Shown: piece by piece, positions 34,810-43,417 of the stretch | How positions within the stretch are numbered: position 1 is the first letter of the stretch | Layout of the letters: every line of letters begins with the position of its first letter | Origin: an uncultured Spirochaetales bacterium | GTDB lineage: Bacteria > Spirochaetota > Spirochaetia > Sphaerochaetales > Sphaerochaetaceae | Direction: 5' to 3' | DNA length: 64,000 nucleotides | NCBI GenBank assembly: GCA_944390045.1 | Contig: CALXOO010000003.1 | Location: 1 to 64,000, forward strand | The notes under the pieces: model-generated | Told to the model about the DNA's origin: nothing | Seen by the model: the letters and a program-made list of their open reading frames with translations, nothing else | Databases searched by the model: none | Program-made: the position numbers and the translations under genes

Positions 34810-36015
34810 TCAGCGAAGCACTGTGTCAGCAATTCTTCGGAACTCGTCATCAGTGACCAGACCTTTCTTGCTGATCCCAAGGGCCTTCACCTGATCAAGA
34901 ATTTCGTGCACCTGTTCCCCTGAAGCGGACAGGCCCATCTGGTCCAGCTTGTACTCAACAGACAGTTTTCCACTTTTCTTTCCCAAAACCACTTCTGCTT
35001 TCTTGCCAAAATATGACGGGTCGGTTGCGAACATTGCTAATGGTTTGTTGACCACAAGATCAACGCCTATTCCAGATTCCCTGACATAATTTCGACTGCC
35101 AGAAAAAGGCTTATTGTGTGCAATTTCAACTCCAGAAAGATTGCTCACAAGCACACATAGTTCTGCCAGTGCACTCAAATCATATTTCTTATCGCAGCCC
35201 ATGAGAATCTGAAGATTAAGAATCAGCTCTTCAAGCGCAGCATTTCCTGTTCTCTCTCCAAGGCCATTGACACACGCATGTACTGCATCACAGCCATTAG
35301 CCACTGCAGCAAGCTCAGTTGCCACAGCCATGCCGAAATCGTTGTGAGTATGAACTTCAACAGGAAGCCCTCCTGTCATCTGCTTCATTTTCCTCACAAG
35401 AAATCCGATTGCAGCAGGTGTTGCACATCCCATAGTATCTACAATGCCGATAGACGTAGGCGGAGCATTATCCATGATGCCTTTCACAAGGCTGCATAAA
35501 TCGTCATAGTCCGCACGCGTCGTATCATACGGGAAATACAGGACTTTCAGTCCCTGGCTTTTCGCATACTCAATGCAGTCCACGCTTTTTTCCAGAACAT
35601 CTTTCCATGTCCAGTGGAACTGATACTCCAGCTTCGGTCTGCCAATCGGCACTTCGACAACAACTCCCTTTGCCCCTGAATCCCGGGCCATGTCTACATC
35701 CTTGCGCATGGCCCTGGCAAAAGTATAAATCTCTGCATCTGGAAGCCGCCGCGCTATCTTGCAAATTGCATCGTAGTCCATCTGCGATACAGCAGGCATT
35801 CCTGCTTCAATCCGTCTTATTCCGACTTCATACAGCTTTTCAGCAATCTGGAGTTTATCATCTACGGAGAATACAACTCCAGGCGTCTGCTCTCCATCAC
35901 GCAGTGTTGCGTCATGAATCGTGATTTCCCTTTTCGCGATGGATTCGTCAAAGACTCCTTCCATAAAGTCATATGGACTAACCCACCAAGCGCCTTCCTT
36001 GTAATAACTGCTCAT
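34810..36015 (-). CDS. DRE-TIM metallolyase (homocitrate/isopropylmalate synthase-like)
   Basis: A 401-residue HMGL-like DRE-TIM enzyme, a superfamily that makes or breaks C-C bonds next to a keto group. The first strand carries DATLRDGEQTPGV (catalytic Asp-Arg and Glu). VEVHTHNDFGMAVA supplies the two metal histidines, and GLGERTGNAALEEL the conserved glycine-rich loop. At 401 residues it lacks the long regulatory domain of leucine-pathway LeuA, so it resembles homocitrate/re-citrate synthase-like or HMG-CoA lyase-like enzymes. It is the last gene of the TRAP-DUF6282 operon, 82 bases after the regulator. A role in degrading the TRAP substrate is more likely than leucine synthesis, but this is inference. 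Confidence 0.85.
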   Translation of the reverse strand: MSSYYKEGAWWVSPYDFMEGVFDESIAKREITIHDATLRDGEQTPGVVFSVDDKLQIAEKLYEVGIRRIEAGMPAVSQMDYDAICKIARRLPDAEIYTFARAMRKDVDMARDSGAKGVVVEVPIGRPKLEYQFHWTWKDVLEKSVDCIEYAKSQGLKVLYFPYDTTRADYDDLCSLVKGIMDNAPPTSIGIVDTMGCATPAAIGFLVRKMKQMTGGLPVEVHTHNDFGMAVATELAAVANGCDAVHACVNGLGERTGNAALEELILNLQILMGCDKKYDLSALAELCVLVSNLSGVEIAHNKPFSGSRNYVRESGIGVDLVVNKPLAMFATDPSYFGKKAEVVLGKKSGKLSVEYKLDQMGLSASGEQVHEILDQVKALGISKKGLVTDDEFRRIADTVLR

Positions 36016-36097
36016 TTAATTTCCTCTAACCGCAAGGCAATAAATGTGTGACAATCACCTGCCCCGGGAAAGAAGATATATGTCCTTGCGCCCAATG

Positions 36098-36730
36098 CTA
36101 GATGGAATTTATCAAGTTCATTCCGGCCCTTAGCTTATGATTCCTGACGTACAGTTCCAGTTCATCATATTCCTTCTGCTGAAGCAGCTCGATTATCCGT
36201 TCGTGTTCACGGACAGATTCATCCCTGTTGACAGAGGAAACCTTGAATACAGTGCGAGTGATTCTCCACTTATTCCACAGGCTTACAATCATAGTGTACA
36301 GCTCATGGTTCGGTATGCACTCATACATTTTGAGATGAAACTGCATGTTCAGATCACTGAGCTCATCGCCATGGACCTCAGAAAGATTCCGCATACTGTC
36401 ATTGATTTTCTCAAGATCTCTGACCGTATCCTCTGTGATATAGTCTATGCTTAACCGGGATGCATACCCCTCGAGCACGCTTTTTATCTGGAAGATCGAA
36501 GTCAGAGTATTCTTGTCGAAACAGTCAATGACAGCTCCTGCATTGGCATATATCTTCAAATACCCTTCGCTCTCAAGCCTTCTGATAGCCTCTCTGACCG
36601 GAATTTCACTGATGTTCAGAGTACGTGCGATATGACTTATTACGAGTCTGTCACCCTGCTTGTATTTCCCCTGGATTATCCAGCTAAGTAGCTGCTCATA
36701 AACTATATCGACTTTGCTCTTGTACATCAT
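36098..36730 (-). CDS. GntR-family (FCD) transcriptional regulator
   Basis: A 210-residue FadR-subfamily regulator. The N-terminal winged helix spans YEQLLSWIIQGKYKQGDRLVISHIARTLNISEIPVREAIRRLESEGYL in outline (about residues 10-60). The helical FCD ligand domain follows, with metal-type residues in DLNMQFHLKMYECIPNHELY. I chose ATG 36730, preceded by GGGGGTG; the longer frame runs into the cupin gene. It is encoded inside the operon it probably controls, through the palindrome in the dctP promoter. Confidence 0.9.
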   Translation of the reverse strand: MMYKSKVDIVYEQLLSWIIQGKYKQGDRLVISHIARTLNISEIPVREAIRRLESEGYLKIYANAGAVIDCFDKNTLTSIFQIKSVLEGYASRLSIDYITEDTVRDLEKINDSMRNLSEVHGDELSDLNMQFHLKMYECIPNHELYTMIVSLWNKWRITRTVFKVSSVNRDESVREHERIIELLQQKEYDELELYVRNHKLRAGMNLINSI

Positions 36731-36752
36731 GTTCACCCCCGGCCAGTTGTGG

Positions 36753-37124
36753 TCAATCTGAAAGGAACGGCTTGTCCGGAACGCTTTCCACTCTATCTGG
36801 TCGTTTTGGCCAGAATATGTCAAGGGCGTACACAGGATCATTCCCAATCACTTCTATGTAGTGCTCTGCATTGCTGGGAATGCTCATAACACAGCCACCC
36901 GTCAGGTGATATGCAACACCGTCAACATAGAAGTTACACTCGCCGGTGAAAATCATGGCAATCTGTTCATACTCATGCCTGTGAGGGCGTTTCTCATGGC
37001 CCGGCCATATTTGGCCAAGCTGTAAGGTCATATTATTTCCTTGAAAGCATTTGCCACAGATTTTCTCTCTCGACTTCTTCCATTCACAATCTTTCCAATC
37101 AACAATATGTGGAATTTTAGCCAT
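36753..37124 (-). CDS. Single-domain cupin protein
   Basis: A 123-residue cupin. The metal-binding pattern is visible as HEKRPHRHEYEQ in motif 1, followed by GECNFYVDG and by motif 2 IPSNAEHYIEV. Such proteins bind small carboxylates or act as isomerases, hydrolases or metal-dependent accessory enzymes; the role here is not known. The start at 37124 has GGAG seven bases upstream. It lies between the DUF6282 hydrolase and the GntR regulator in the TRAP operon. Confidence 0.85.
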   Translation of the reverse strand: MAKIPHIVDWKDCEWKKSREKICGKCFQGNNMTLQLGQIWPGHEKRPHRHEYEQIAMIFTGECNFYVDGVAYHLTGGCVMSIPSNAEHYIEVIGNDPVYALDIFWPKRPDRVESVPDKPFLSD

Positions 37125-37138
37125 TATTTTTCTCCATT

Positions 37139-38038
37139 TCAAAGGTTGATAAGCCTTCGCGGCGTGTCTTTTGCCATCATTTCGATCTTATCCATAGGAA
37201 TTCCCTCATCCAGCAGTACAGAAAGAAAGCTGTACAGCGTCTCCACTGGGTTTGGGCTGCCTTTCTGGCCACTGTCAGAATCAATTACAACCTTCTCAAT
37301 TGGAAGGTTGCTCAAATAGTCATGAACCCATTTCAACGGAATATTCGGACTACGCGGACTGTCAGTGACTTTCTCGAAAATTGCACCGTTAATCTCTATG
37401 AATGCACCTTTCTCCGCCCATCTGCAGGTATCTTCCAGTGTGGCTCCAATTATGAAATGCGGGTGATTGACCAGGATCTTTTTCAAACCGCAGCCAACAG
37501 CGAGGTCGATTACCTTATCTATCTCACTAGGACTCAGATGACCTGTAGCAAGAACAACATCCGGAAATCGTGAAAGGTACTCAATAACTGCCCGGACATC
37601 ATTTTTAAGCTCTCCATCCTCGCCGACCACCGTCAAAGCTGTCTCTTGAACTCTCACGTTTCCGGCTCCCACAAACCGGCCCTTATGCCGGTTAATGTGG
37701 TTTGCAGCAGAAAGAGTAGGCAGCCAGATTATTTTGGCTCCCATTGCGACAGCCACATCAACGGTATTCAGATTGAATGCCCCAGTTGCGTTGTTCAGGC
37801 AGACTCCTCCGAAAATCCTTGTAGTCCTCCCCTCTTCCCCATATAGCGTATCCAGAATCTTCGTCTCCATCATTGTTGGAAAGTAATGATCCTTGATGAC
37901 AATGGCAGAATACCCAGCAGCTGAAGCCAGTTCATACATTTGCCGTGCATCGACAGATCGTTCTGCGACAGATGGGCCGGCATGCACGTGAATATCAACA
38001 ACCCCATTCATTAGATCTTTCATTTCAATTCTTTTCAT
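37139..38038 (-). CDS. DUF6282-family metal-dependent hydrolase
   Basis: A 299-residue amidohydrolase-like barrel protein. The N-terminal GVVDIHVHAGPSVAERS has the His-x-His metal motif, and the following DARQMYELASAAGYSAIVIKDHY is characteristic of the DUF6282 group. Later ATGHLSP and VNHPHF hold further histidines, and IDSDSGQKGSP an acidic ligand. It may open a ring, amide or lactone of the TRAP substrate. The start at 38038 follows GGAGG. It is tightly spaced between dctM and the cupin gene. Confidence 0.8.
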   Translation of the reverse strand: MKRIEMKDLMNGVVDIHVHAGPSVAERSVDARQMYELASAAGYSAIVIKDHYFPTMMETKILDTLYGEEGRTTRIFGGVCLNNATGAFNLNTVDVAVAMGAKIIWLPTLSAANHINRHKGRFVGAGNVRVQETALTVVGEDGELKNDVRAVIEYLSRFPDVVLATGHLSPSEIDKVIDLAVGCGLKKILVNHPHFIIGATLEDTCRWAEKGAFIEINGAIFEKVTDSPRSPNIPLKWVHDYLSNLPIEKVVIDSDSGQKGSPNPVETLYSFLSVLLDEGIPMDKIEMMAKDTPRRLINL

Positions 38039-38049
38039 CCCACACCTCC

Positions 38050-39330
38050 TCACACAGCCAGCAGATTGGGTAGGAACAGAACTACATCCGGCAGATAAGC
38101 CAGGATAAAGGTCACGATGAAAGCAACAACACAGAATGGCAGGACCGATTTACTCAACCGTCCAAGCGACACCTTGGATATGTTCGACGTTACGAACAGC
38201 ACCTGCCCCACAGGAGGCGTTATGAATCCGATCGTCAGTGTAATGCAGAAGATTACTCCCCAATGGACAGGATCAACGCCACATGCAAGCGCGATAGGGG
38301 CCATAACTGGCGTGAATATCAACATTGAACTTGTTATATCCAGAACACATCCTGCAGCAACAAGAACCATGAGGAACATAAATATGATCACACTGGGATT
38401 ACTCGTCACAGCAAAAATCAAGGACATAGCCTTCCCTGGGATATCATCAACTGCCATTGTCCAGCCCAGAATGTTTCCAAGGGAAATGACAAAGTAAATG
38501 CTTCCTGCTGAAAGACCTGCTCTGAAGATGATACCTGGCAGCTTCTTTATATCCAATGTCTTGTAGAAGAAACCGGCAAGAATCGCTGCTATAACCGCAA
38601 CAGCACCTGACTCCGTGGTAGTGAAGATTCCACCCATTATTCCGCCAATTATGATCACAGGAATCATCAAAGCAGGAATTGCTTTTACAAAACTTTTCAG
38701 CAGCCGTTTGATGTCGAATTCACCCTTTGCCTCGGGGAAATCCTTCATATGCCTTGACTGATAGAAAATCAAGGCTGAATAACCCAAAGCGATACATAGA
38801 CCAGGTATTACTCCAGCCATGAAGAGTCCCTTAATCGAGACATCGGCACTTGCCGCATAGACAACAAAAATGACTGAGGGCGGAATAATCGGTCCAAGGA
38901 CTGAGGCAGCAGAAATTAAGGCTCCACTGTACTCCTCATTGTACCCATCCTTCTTCATCTCCGGCAGCAGAATGGAACACAGAATACTTGCGACAGCCTG
39001 TGCCGCTCCGATGATTGCAGAAAGAATTGCAGATATAATGACGGAAGTATACGCCAGGCCTCCCTTCTTATGGCCTACAAGATCTCTGGCTGCATCCATC
39101 AGCTTGGTAGTCACACCGCCAACATTCATTATCTCACCTGCAACAATGAAGAATGGAATACAGGTAAGAGAAATGTTGTCTATTCCAGCAAACAGACGCT
39201 GCGGAATGATGTTGAAAAAGGACGGATTACCCATCGAGAAAAGATGTGCAAGCCCCATAAAGCCCAGTACAAATGCCAGAGGAAAGCCCAAAAGCAACGT
39301 TACCAGGAATACACCAGCTACTAATAGCAT
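38050..39330 (-). CDS. dctM: TRAP transporter large permease DctM
   Basis: A 426-residue membrane protein with about twelve helices, the large subunit of tripartite ATP-independent periplasmic transporters. IPFFIVAGEIM, GPIIPPSVIFVVYA and TIGFITPPVGQVLFV, with the repeated G-x-x-x-P-P pattern, are typical. It imports organic acids with a sodium gradient together with DctQ and DctP. It starts four bases after dctQ ends. Confidence 0.95.
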   Translation of the reverse strand: MLLVAGVFLVTLLLGFPLAFVLGFMGLAHLFSMGNPSFFNIIPQRLFAGIDNISLTCIPFFIVAGEIMNVGGVTTKLMDAARDLVGHKKGGLAYTSVIISAILSAIIGAAQAVASILCSILLPEMKKDGYNEEYSGALISAASVLGPIIPPSVIFVVYAASADVSIKGLFMAGVIPGLCIALGYSALIFYQSRHMKDFPEAKGEFDIKRLLKSFVKAIPALMIPVIIIGGIMGGIFTTTESGAVAVIAAILAGFFYKTLDIKKLPGIIFRAGLSAGSIYFVISLGNILGWTMAVDDIPGKAMSLIFAVTSNPSVIIFMFLMVLVAAGCVLDITSSMLIFTPVMAPIALACGVDPVHWGVIFCITLTIGFITPPVGQVLFVTSNISKVSLGRLSKSVLPFCVVAFIVTFILAYLPDVVLFLPNLLAV

Positions 39331-39333
39331 TTG

Positions 39334-39834
39334 TCAATCCTCCACTTCATCTCCATTCCTTGAAAGAATGGTCACAATATTCTCTATGCCAAACAGAACC
39401 ATCAGGAAAAATCCGATCGGGATCGCAGCATAAACAACAGGCATTGGCAGATTCAGTCCAGCAGAAGTCTGACGAGCGATTGAAGGCAGCCCTACAACCT
39501 GTACACCTTTGATACCCATATAAAGAGAGAAGCCGATTACACCAAGATCTATTACAAGTGAAATAATTTTTCTTGCTTTTGGCGATGATATCTTCTTCGT
39601 CACAAGGTCGAAACAAGCAAGGCCTTTCTCTCTGAACGCAGCAGCCCCGCCAATAAATCCCACATAAACGAAGAGGTATCGCATCAGTTCCTCAGACCAG
39701 ACAAATGACTTGCCAAACAGATAGCGCCGTATCACCTCAACAAACGTAAGGATGATGGCAAATCCCAGAATCGCAGCTAGCGCATACCGGACGGCTATGT
39801 ATATTGCATCCAGAACCTTCTTTATGTACTTCAT
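39334..39834 (-). CDS. dctQ: TRAP transporter small permease DctQ
   Basis: A 166-residue four-helix protein. The family pattern RRYLFGKSFVWSEELMRYLFVYVGFIGGAAAFREKG is visible in outline from about residue 31, with the conserved W-S-E-E and G-A-A. It forms the membrane complex with DctM. Spacing to both neighbours is three bases. Confidence 0.94.
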   Translation of the reverse strand: MKYIKKVLDAIYIAVRYALAAILGFAIILTFVEVIRRYLFGKSFVWSEELMRYLFVYVGFIGGAAAFREKGLACFDLVTKKISSPKARKIISLVIDLGVIGFSLYMGIKGVQVVGLPSIARQTSAGLNLPMPVVYAAIPIGFFLMVLFGIENIVTILSRNGDEVED

Positions 39835-39837
39835 TTC

Positions 39838-40872
39838 TCACTCCATAGTCGCCTTAAGCTCCTGAGCTTTGTCGATGAATGCGGCCATCAGAGGATCCAT
39901 CTCTCTGTATTCGTCATAAAGCGGAGCCATGAGCTTTTCAAAGGCCTCCACATCTTCAACCTCATTGAAGACCATCCCTTCTGAGAGAGCCAGATCATAT
40001 GCTTCCTGATCTTCTAATGGCAGCCATTCTGAGAATAGCTTATCCTTTGCCTCTTCACAGGCCTGAAGTATGGCATCCTGATATTCGACAGGCAGGCTGT
40101 TCCACACATTACGATTAAAGACATAGATGCTGGCATAGGGGTACAGGCCAATGAACGACATGTAATCCGCAACCTCGAACAGGCTCATTGATTTGACAGA
40201 CATGAGGTTGATTTCAAGACCATCAACAATGTGATTCTGCATCGCTGTATACACTTCGGAGTATGCAAGCGGGTTCGCGTTTGCCCCGCAGGCCTGCATG
40301 GCCTTAATCAGCATATTGCTCTGTGCCGTTCTTATTATCATTCCTTTTAGGTCATCTGGTGTGTTGATCGGATGTCCATTCGTTGCGAAATGACGCATGC
40401 CGTTCTCCCCCACCCCAACAATCTTGACACCAAGCTCCTGGCCTACCGCTTCTGCAAGATCCCAGAATTCATCAGATTCAAACATAGCATTCTCAAGCTC
40501 ATAGCTGTTGATAAGAAATGGCAGCTGGACTACATCAAGAAGTGAAGTGTAATTTGAGAAAATGCTCATCGATATGGCGACAAATGGAACAGTGCCGTCC
40601 ATACACTGCTGCAACAATGCTGCATCCTGCCCGAGCTTTGACTGATCATAAAGATCAATTGTGAGTGCACCGTCAGTCAGTTCTCCAACGCGCTGGACAA
40701 TAAATGGTCCACTCTGGCCAGTATGCGTATTCGGATTTCCCATTGATCCCATTGTTATGGTCATTGGTTCTCCTGCACTAACAGCCTGCATGCCTCCTTC
40801 AGCAGTGCCATTAGCAAAAATGAAAGACAGTCCTGTAGCAAGGACAACAAGAATTGAAATCAGCCTCTTCAT
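39838..40872 (-). CDS. dctP: TRAP transporter substrate-binding protein DctP
   Basis: A 344-residue periplasmic binding protein. The signal peptide MKRLISILVVLATGLSFIFANG ends in A-N-G without a lipobox cysteine. DALLQQCMDGTVPFVAIS, KGMIIRTAQSNM with the substrate-carboxylate arginine, and EVYTAMQNHIVDGLEIN are classic DctP segments. AGGAGGG precedes the start. It is first in the operon, and the substrate is an unknown organic acid. Confidence 0.94.
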   Translation of the reverse strand: MKRLISILVVLATGLSFIFANGTAEGGMQAVSAGEPMTITMGSMGNPNTHTGQSGPFIVQRVGELTDGALTIDLYDQSKLGQDAALLQQCMDGTVPFVAISMSIFSNYTSLLDVVQLPFLINSYELENAMFESDEFWDLAEAVGQELGVKIVGVGENGMRHFATNGHPINTPDDLKGMIIRTAQSNMLIKAMQACGANANPLAYSEVYTAMQNHIVDGLEINLMSVKSMSLFEVADYMSFIGLYPYASIYVFNRNVWNSLPVEYQDAILQACEEAKDKLFSEWLPLEDQEAYDLALSEGMVFNEVEDVEAFEKLMAPLYDEYREMDPLMAAFIDKAQELKATME

Positions 40873-40902
40873 ACCAGGCCCTCCTTTTTTCCTTTTTCAT
40901 AT

Positions 40903-40930
40903 ATCATATATCATATATGATCGCTGTCAA
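40903..40930 (-). promoter_or_regulatory. dctP promoter with internal palindromic operator
   Basis: TTGACA (complement of 40925-40930) and TATGAT (complement of 40903-40908) have a 16-base spacer. The perfect palindrome ATCATATATGAT (40910-40921) sits within that spacer, and further TCATATAT half-sites run through the -10 box. This is where a GntR/FCD repressor would bind. Confidence 0.75.
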
Positions 40931-41015
40931 TCTTAAAGTTTTGATGCTCTGTGTTGCTGGGTTGAGTGTTTTGATATTATTTTTCAGACAAATTCAAAGG
41001 GAAGGAGGTATTGCC

Positions 41016-41210
41016 ATGGCGACAGAATCATTCAGCAGGACATTTACTGTGAACCCAGACTGGGGCATCAAGAACCTTGAGAAAGCTATCGACAACGGAT
41101 CTCCTGCTGTGAAGAGGCTGAGTACTCCAGAAGCCAAAGCTAAATTCAAAGAGGCAACTACGATGACGCCTGAAAGAGCTGCAAGACTTAAGGCGAGGTA
41201 TGGTGAATGA
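41016..41210 (+). CDS. Putative antitoxin of a GNAT toxin pair
   Basis: A 64-residue protein beginning MATESFSRTFTVNPDWGI and ending in a basic tail (MTPERAARLKARYGE). GGAGG lies ahead of ATG 41016. Its stop overlaps the next start (ATGA), as is common for toxin-antitoxin pairs. I do not recognise the fold. The antitoxin call rests on size, layout and the downstream GNAT-like N-terminus. Confidence 0.5.
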   Translation: MATESFSRTFTVNPDWGIKNLEKAIDNGSPAVKRLSTPEAKAKFKEATTMTPERAARLKARYGE

Positions 41211-41464
41211 GACTGGAGTGTACAGAGCTCCGTGAGTTCATGGATCTCGTAGGAGAGGATAAGGCTTTGCAGGCTTTATCCTCTTTTTCGGTGAAGAGAA
41301 ATCCGGATGTTGAGAACTTCATCCGTACCAATGCAGTCGCTTATGAAAAGAGTGACAATGCCAGAACCTATCTTGTGACAAATGAGAATGACGATATTCT
41401 CAGAATCAGCTATAGCCGCTCAGTAGGTCGGCAGCGTCTCATAGCCTGCTGTCTCATAGCTTGA
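41207..41464 (+). pseudogene. GNAT toxin, truncated
   Basis: After the start, FSVKRNPDVENFIRTNAVAYEKSDNARTYLVTNENDDIL follows the N-terminal pattern of GNAT acetyltransferase toxins (in outline: F-x-x-x-x-N-x-D-V-E-x-F, then T-Y-L-V). The acetyl-CoA-binding part is missing. From about 41400 the frame runs into the complement of the GH20 gene and stops at 41464 after 85 residues, against the ~160 expected. Confidence 0.55.
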
Positions 41465-43411
41465 GAACGAAGAGTCATACATATACCCCCTGCTCACCGC
41501 CTCACGCTGTGTCTCAAGCCAGGATCTCAAATATACAAGCCTACTTGTCACAGATGCGAAGTACGACAAGGAAATCTCAATCTCACTGTCACGGGCGATT
41601 GATCTCCAGATGTCACAGAAGTCAAGCTGGAGACGCGCGAACCTGCGGATCATCAGGCGGACCTCATCCTCAAGGTAAACGAAATCCTCAACAGCCAGTT
41701 TCCCGCTCTCTACACTGCGGATTACCCTGTGCGAGAGATCAAGCTTGTCCACAAGCAGCCTGAATGCATCCCTCACATAGCTGAACTCCCGCTTCAGGAT
41801 GCTGTCTGACAGCCTGCAGATCAGCTCCCCGCTGTCTGCAGCGACACGCTCAATCGCACGGCATGTGGAATCAGGTATTGAAAAGTAAGGACGCAGCGGA
41901 TGATGGGCATGAGGCTCAAGAACAGGCGTCACACCCTCCGGCAGATCAAGATTATAGGCCTCAAGTCCGACAGGAGGCACAGGCCCCCTGACAGCCCTGC
42001 CGAAGACCGGCTCGTCAAAGAGGGCCATAACACACTCACTGCGGTTCTTGGACCAGAGCGGAGGCAGTCTGTAAAGCGATGCGAAAAGATGCATCAGACT
42101 GGAATAGACGGGTTCACCGAGTGTGAAATCCACTATTCTGTCAGCAGCCTCCTGCGTTGTCTTGCGCCCGGTCCAGGCGACAAGCCCGGCAAAGATATAA
42201 CCGTATAGGGCGAAACCGGACATCGCATAACCGCCGTGATCATTCCAGTCAGTGTAGAGCATGCCCTCACAGCCGGCTTCTATTGACTCAGTCAGCAGGT
42301 TCTGGACATTCGTGATCATGCCGTCAAAGCGCGGAAAAAGGGAATTCCACTGGCCCGAACCGGGACAGGCCCAGAAATGACAGCCATGTTCCCTGAAAAC
42401 GGCAGGTGATCCATAGAAAGGCTTGGGATCATAAATCCAGTCAAGATAGACAATGTCATCCGGCATTGAGGCAAGCAGCTCGGGATGCTTGAGCACTATG
42501 TCGCCGAAGACCATGATTTTCTTCGAATACTTTCCAGCCAGTTCATGAAGCCGTTTGAGATGGCCCATATAGACCTCCCCTGCCGTGGACCCGGAACAGC
42601 TGCAGCTCTTTCCGCTTCCGATATCATATGTCTCATCGGAGCAGACATTGAAAAGTGGGTCATCAAACAGCGGCATGAACTCGCCATACAGCTCGTCCAG
42701 AAAGACATAAGTCCTCTCATCAGAGGGGGACAGTGTCCAGAAAAGATCACTCTCCCTGAGGCTGGAAAGCCCCCTGCGCGTCAGAATCCTGTTGCAGTGG
42801 CCGAAGGACTGCAGGTTGCCCTGCAGGCGTATGCACCTCCTGCTGCAGTACTCTTTCAGCTCAAGTATCTCATCACGTGTATAAGGATCACTGCCCTCCC
42901 AGATCTCCCTGTGATTCTGGAAGGCGAAAGTATGCTCGATATAGAGCTGGAAGACATTGAAGCGGGCAAGCGCGATCACATCCACGATACGCTTCAGCTC
43001 ATCAAGTGTGTAGGTCTTTCCCCTGGAGACATCAAGCATGAGGCCTCTGTTCGGCAGAACAGGCCAGTCCTCAATCCGGCAGCATCGCTTATTGTCCTCT
43101 CCCAGCAGAAGCGAAAGAGTCACAAGCGAGTGGCACAGTCCGCTGAAATCATTGGCACTTATTCCGATGAAACCGTTCCAGGCTTCTATCACATAGGCCT
43201 CATCAATCCTAGGACACTCAGGCAGCCTGCCCTGTCCCAGGCAGGCGGAATAGCCTTCACGCTCCTCGACACGCACAGCAAGGTGCTCAGGCAGCAGGCG
43301 CAGGAACACATCCTCAACCTGGCAGCTGAGAACCAGCTCTCCGCCGCTGAATGCAAAAGACTCATCACTGTATTCGATGCTGCGCACAAAGGCCCCGGTA
43401 ATCATTTTCAT
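41420..43411 (-). CDS. GH20-like beta-N-acetylhexosaminidase, intracellular (a)
   Basis: A 663-residue protein with an N-terminal non-catalytic domain, then NRGLMLDVSRGKTYTLDEL and FNVFQLYIEHTF, the entry of the GH20 barrel. FNVCSDETYDIGSG carries the Asp-Glu pair used for substrate-assisted cleavage of HexNAc. GMLYTDWNDHGGY provides a later substrate-contact tryptophan. No signal peptide is present. AGGAGG precedes the start. It is the last gene of the ROK-transporter operon, and the neighbouring GH20 shares its plan, so the two may act on different linkages of the same imported glycan. Confidence 0.82.
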   Translation of the reverse strand: MKMITGAFVRSIEYSDESFAFSGGELVLSCQVEDVFLRLLPEHLAVRVEEREGYSACLGQGRLPECPRIDEAYVIEAWNGFIGISANDFSGLCHSLVTLSLLLGEDNKRCCRIEDWPVLPNRGLMLDVSRGKTYTLDELKRIVDVIALARFNVFQLYIEHTFAFQNHREIWEGSDPYTRDEILELKEYCSRRCIRLQGNLQSFGHCNRILTRRGLSSLRESDLFWTLSPSDERTYVFLDELYGEFMPLFDDPLFNVCSDETYDIGSGKSCSCSGSTAGEVYMGHLKRLHELAGKYSKKIMVFGDIVLKHPELLASMPDDIVYLDWIYDPKPFYGSPAVFREHGCHFWACPGSGQWNSLFPRFDGMITNVQNLLTESIEAGCEGMLYTDWNDHGGYAMSGFALYGYIFAGLVAWTGRKTTQEAADRIVDFTLGEPVYSSLMHLFASLYRLPPLWSKNRSECVMALFDEPVFGRAVRGPVPPVGLEAYNLDLPEGVTPVLEPHAHHPLRPYFSIPDSTCRAIERVAADSGELICRLSDSILKREFSYVRDAFRLLVDKLDLSHRVIRSVESGKLAVEDFVYLEDEVRLMIRRFARLQLDFCDIWRSIARDSEIEISLSYFASVTSRLVYLRSWLETQREAVSRGYMYDSSFSSYETAGYETLPTY

Positions 43412-43417
43412 AACCTC

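Noticed and set aside
40895-40925. ATATATC tandem repeat as a simple microsatellite
   Set aside because: Its position inside a good promoter and its perfect palindrome fit an operator better than chance AT repetition.
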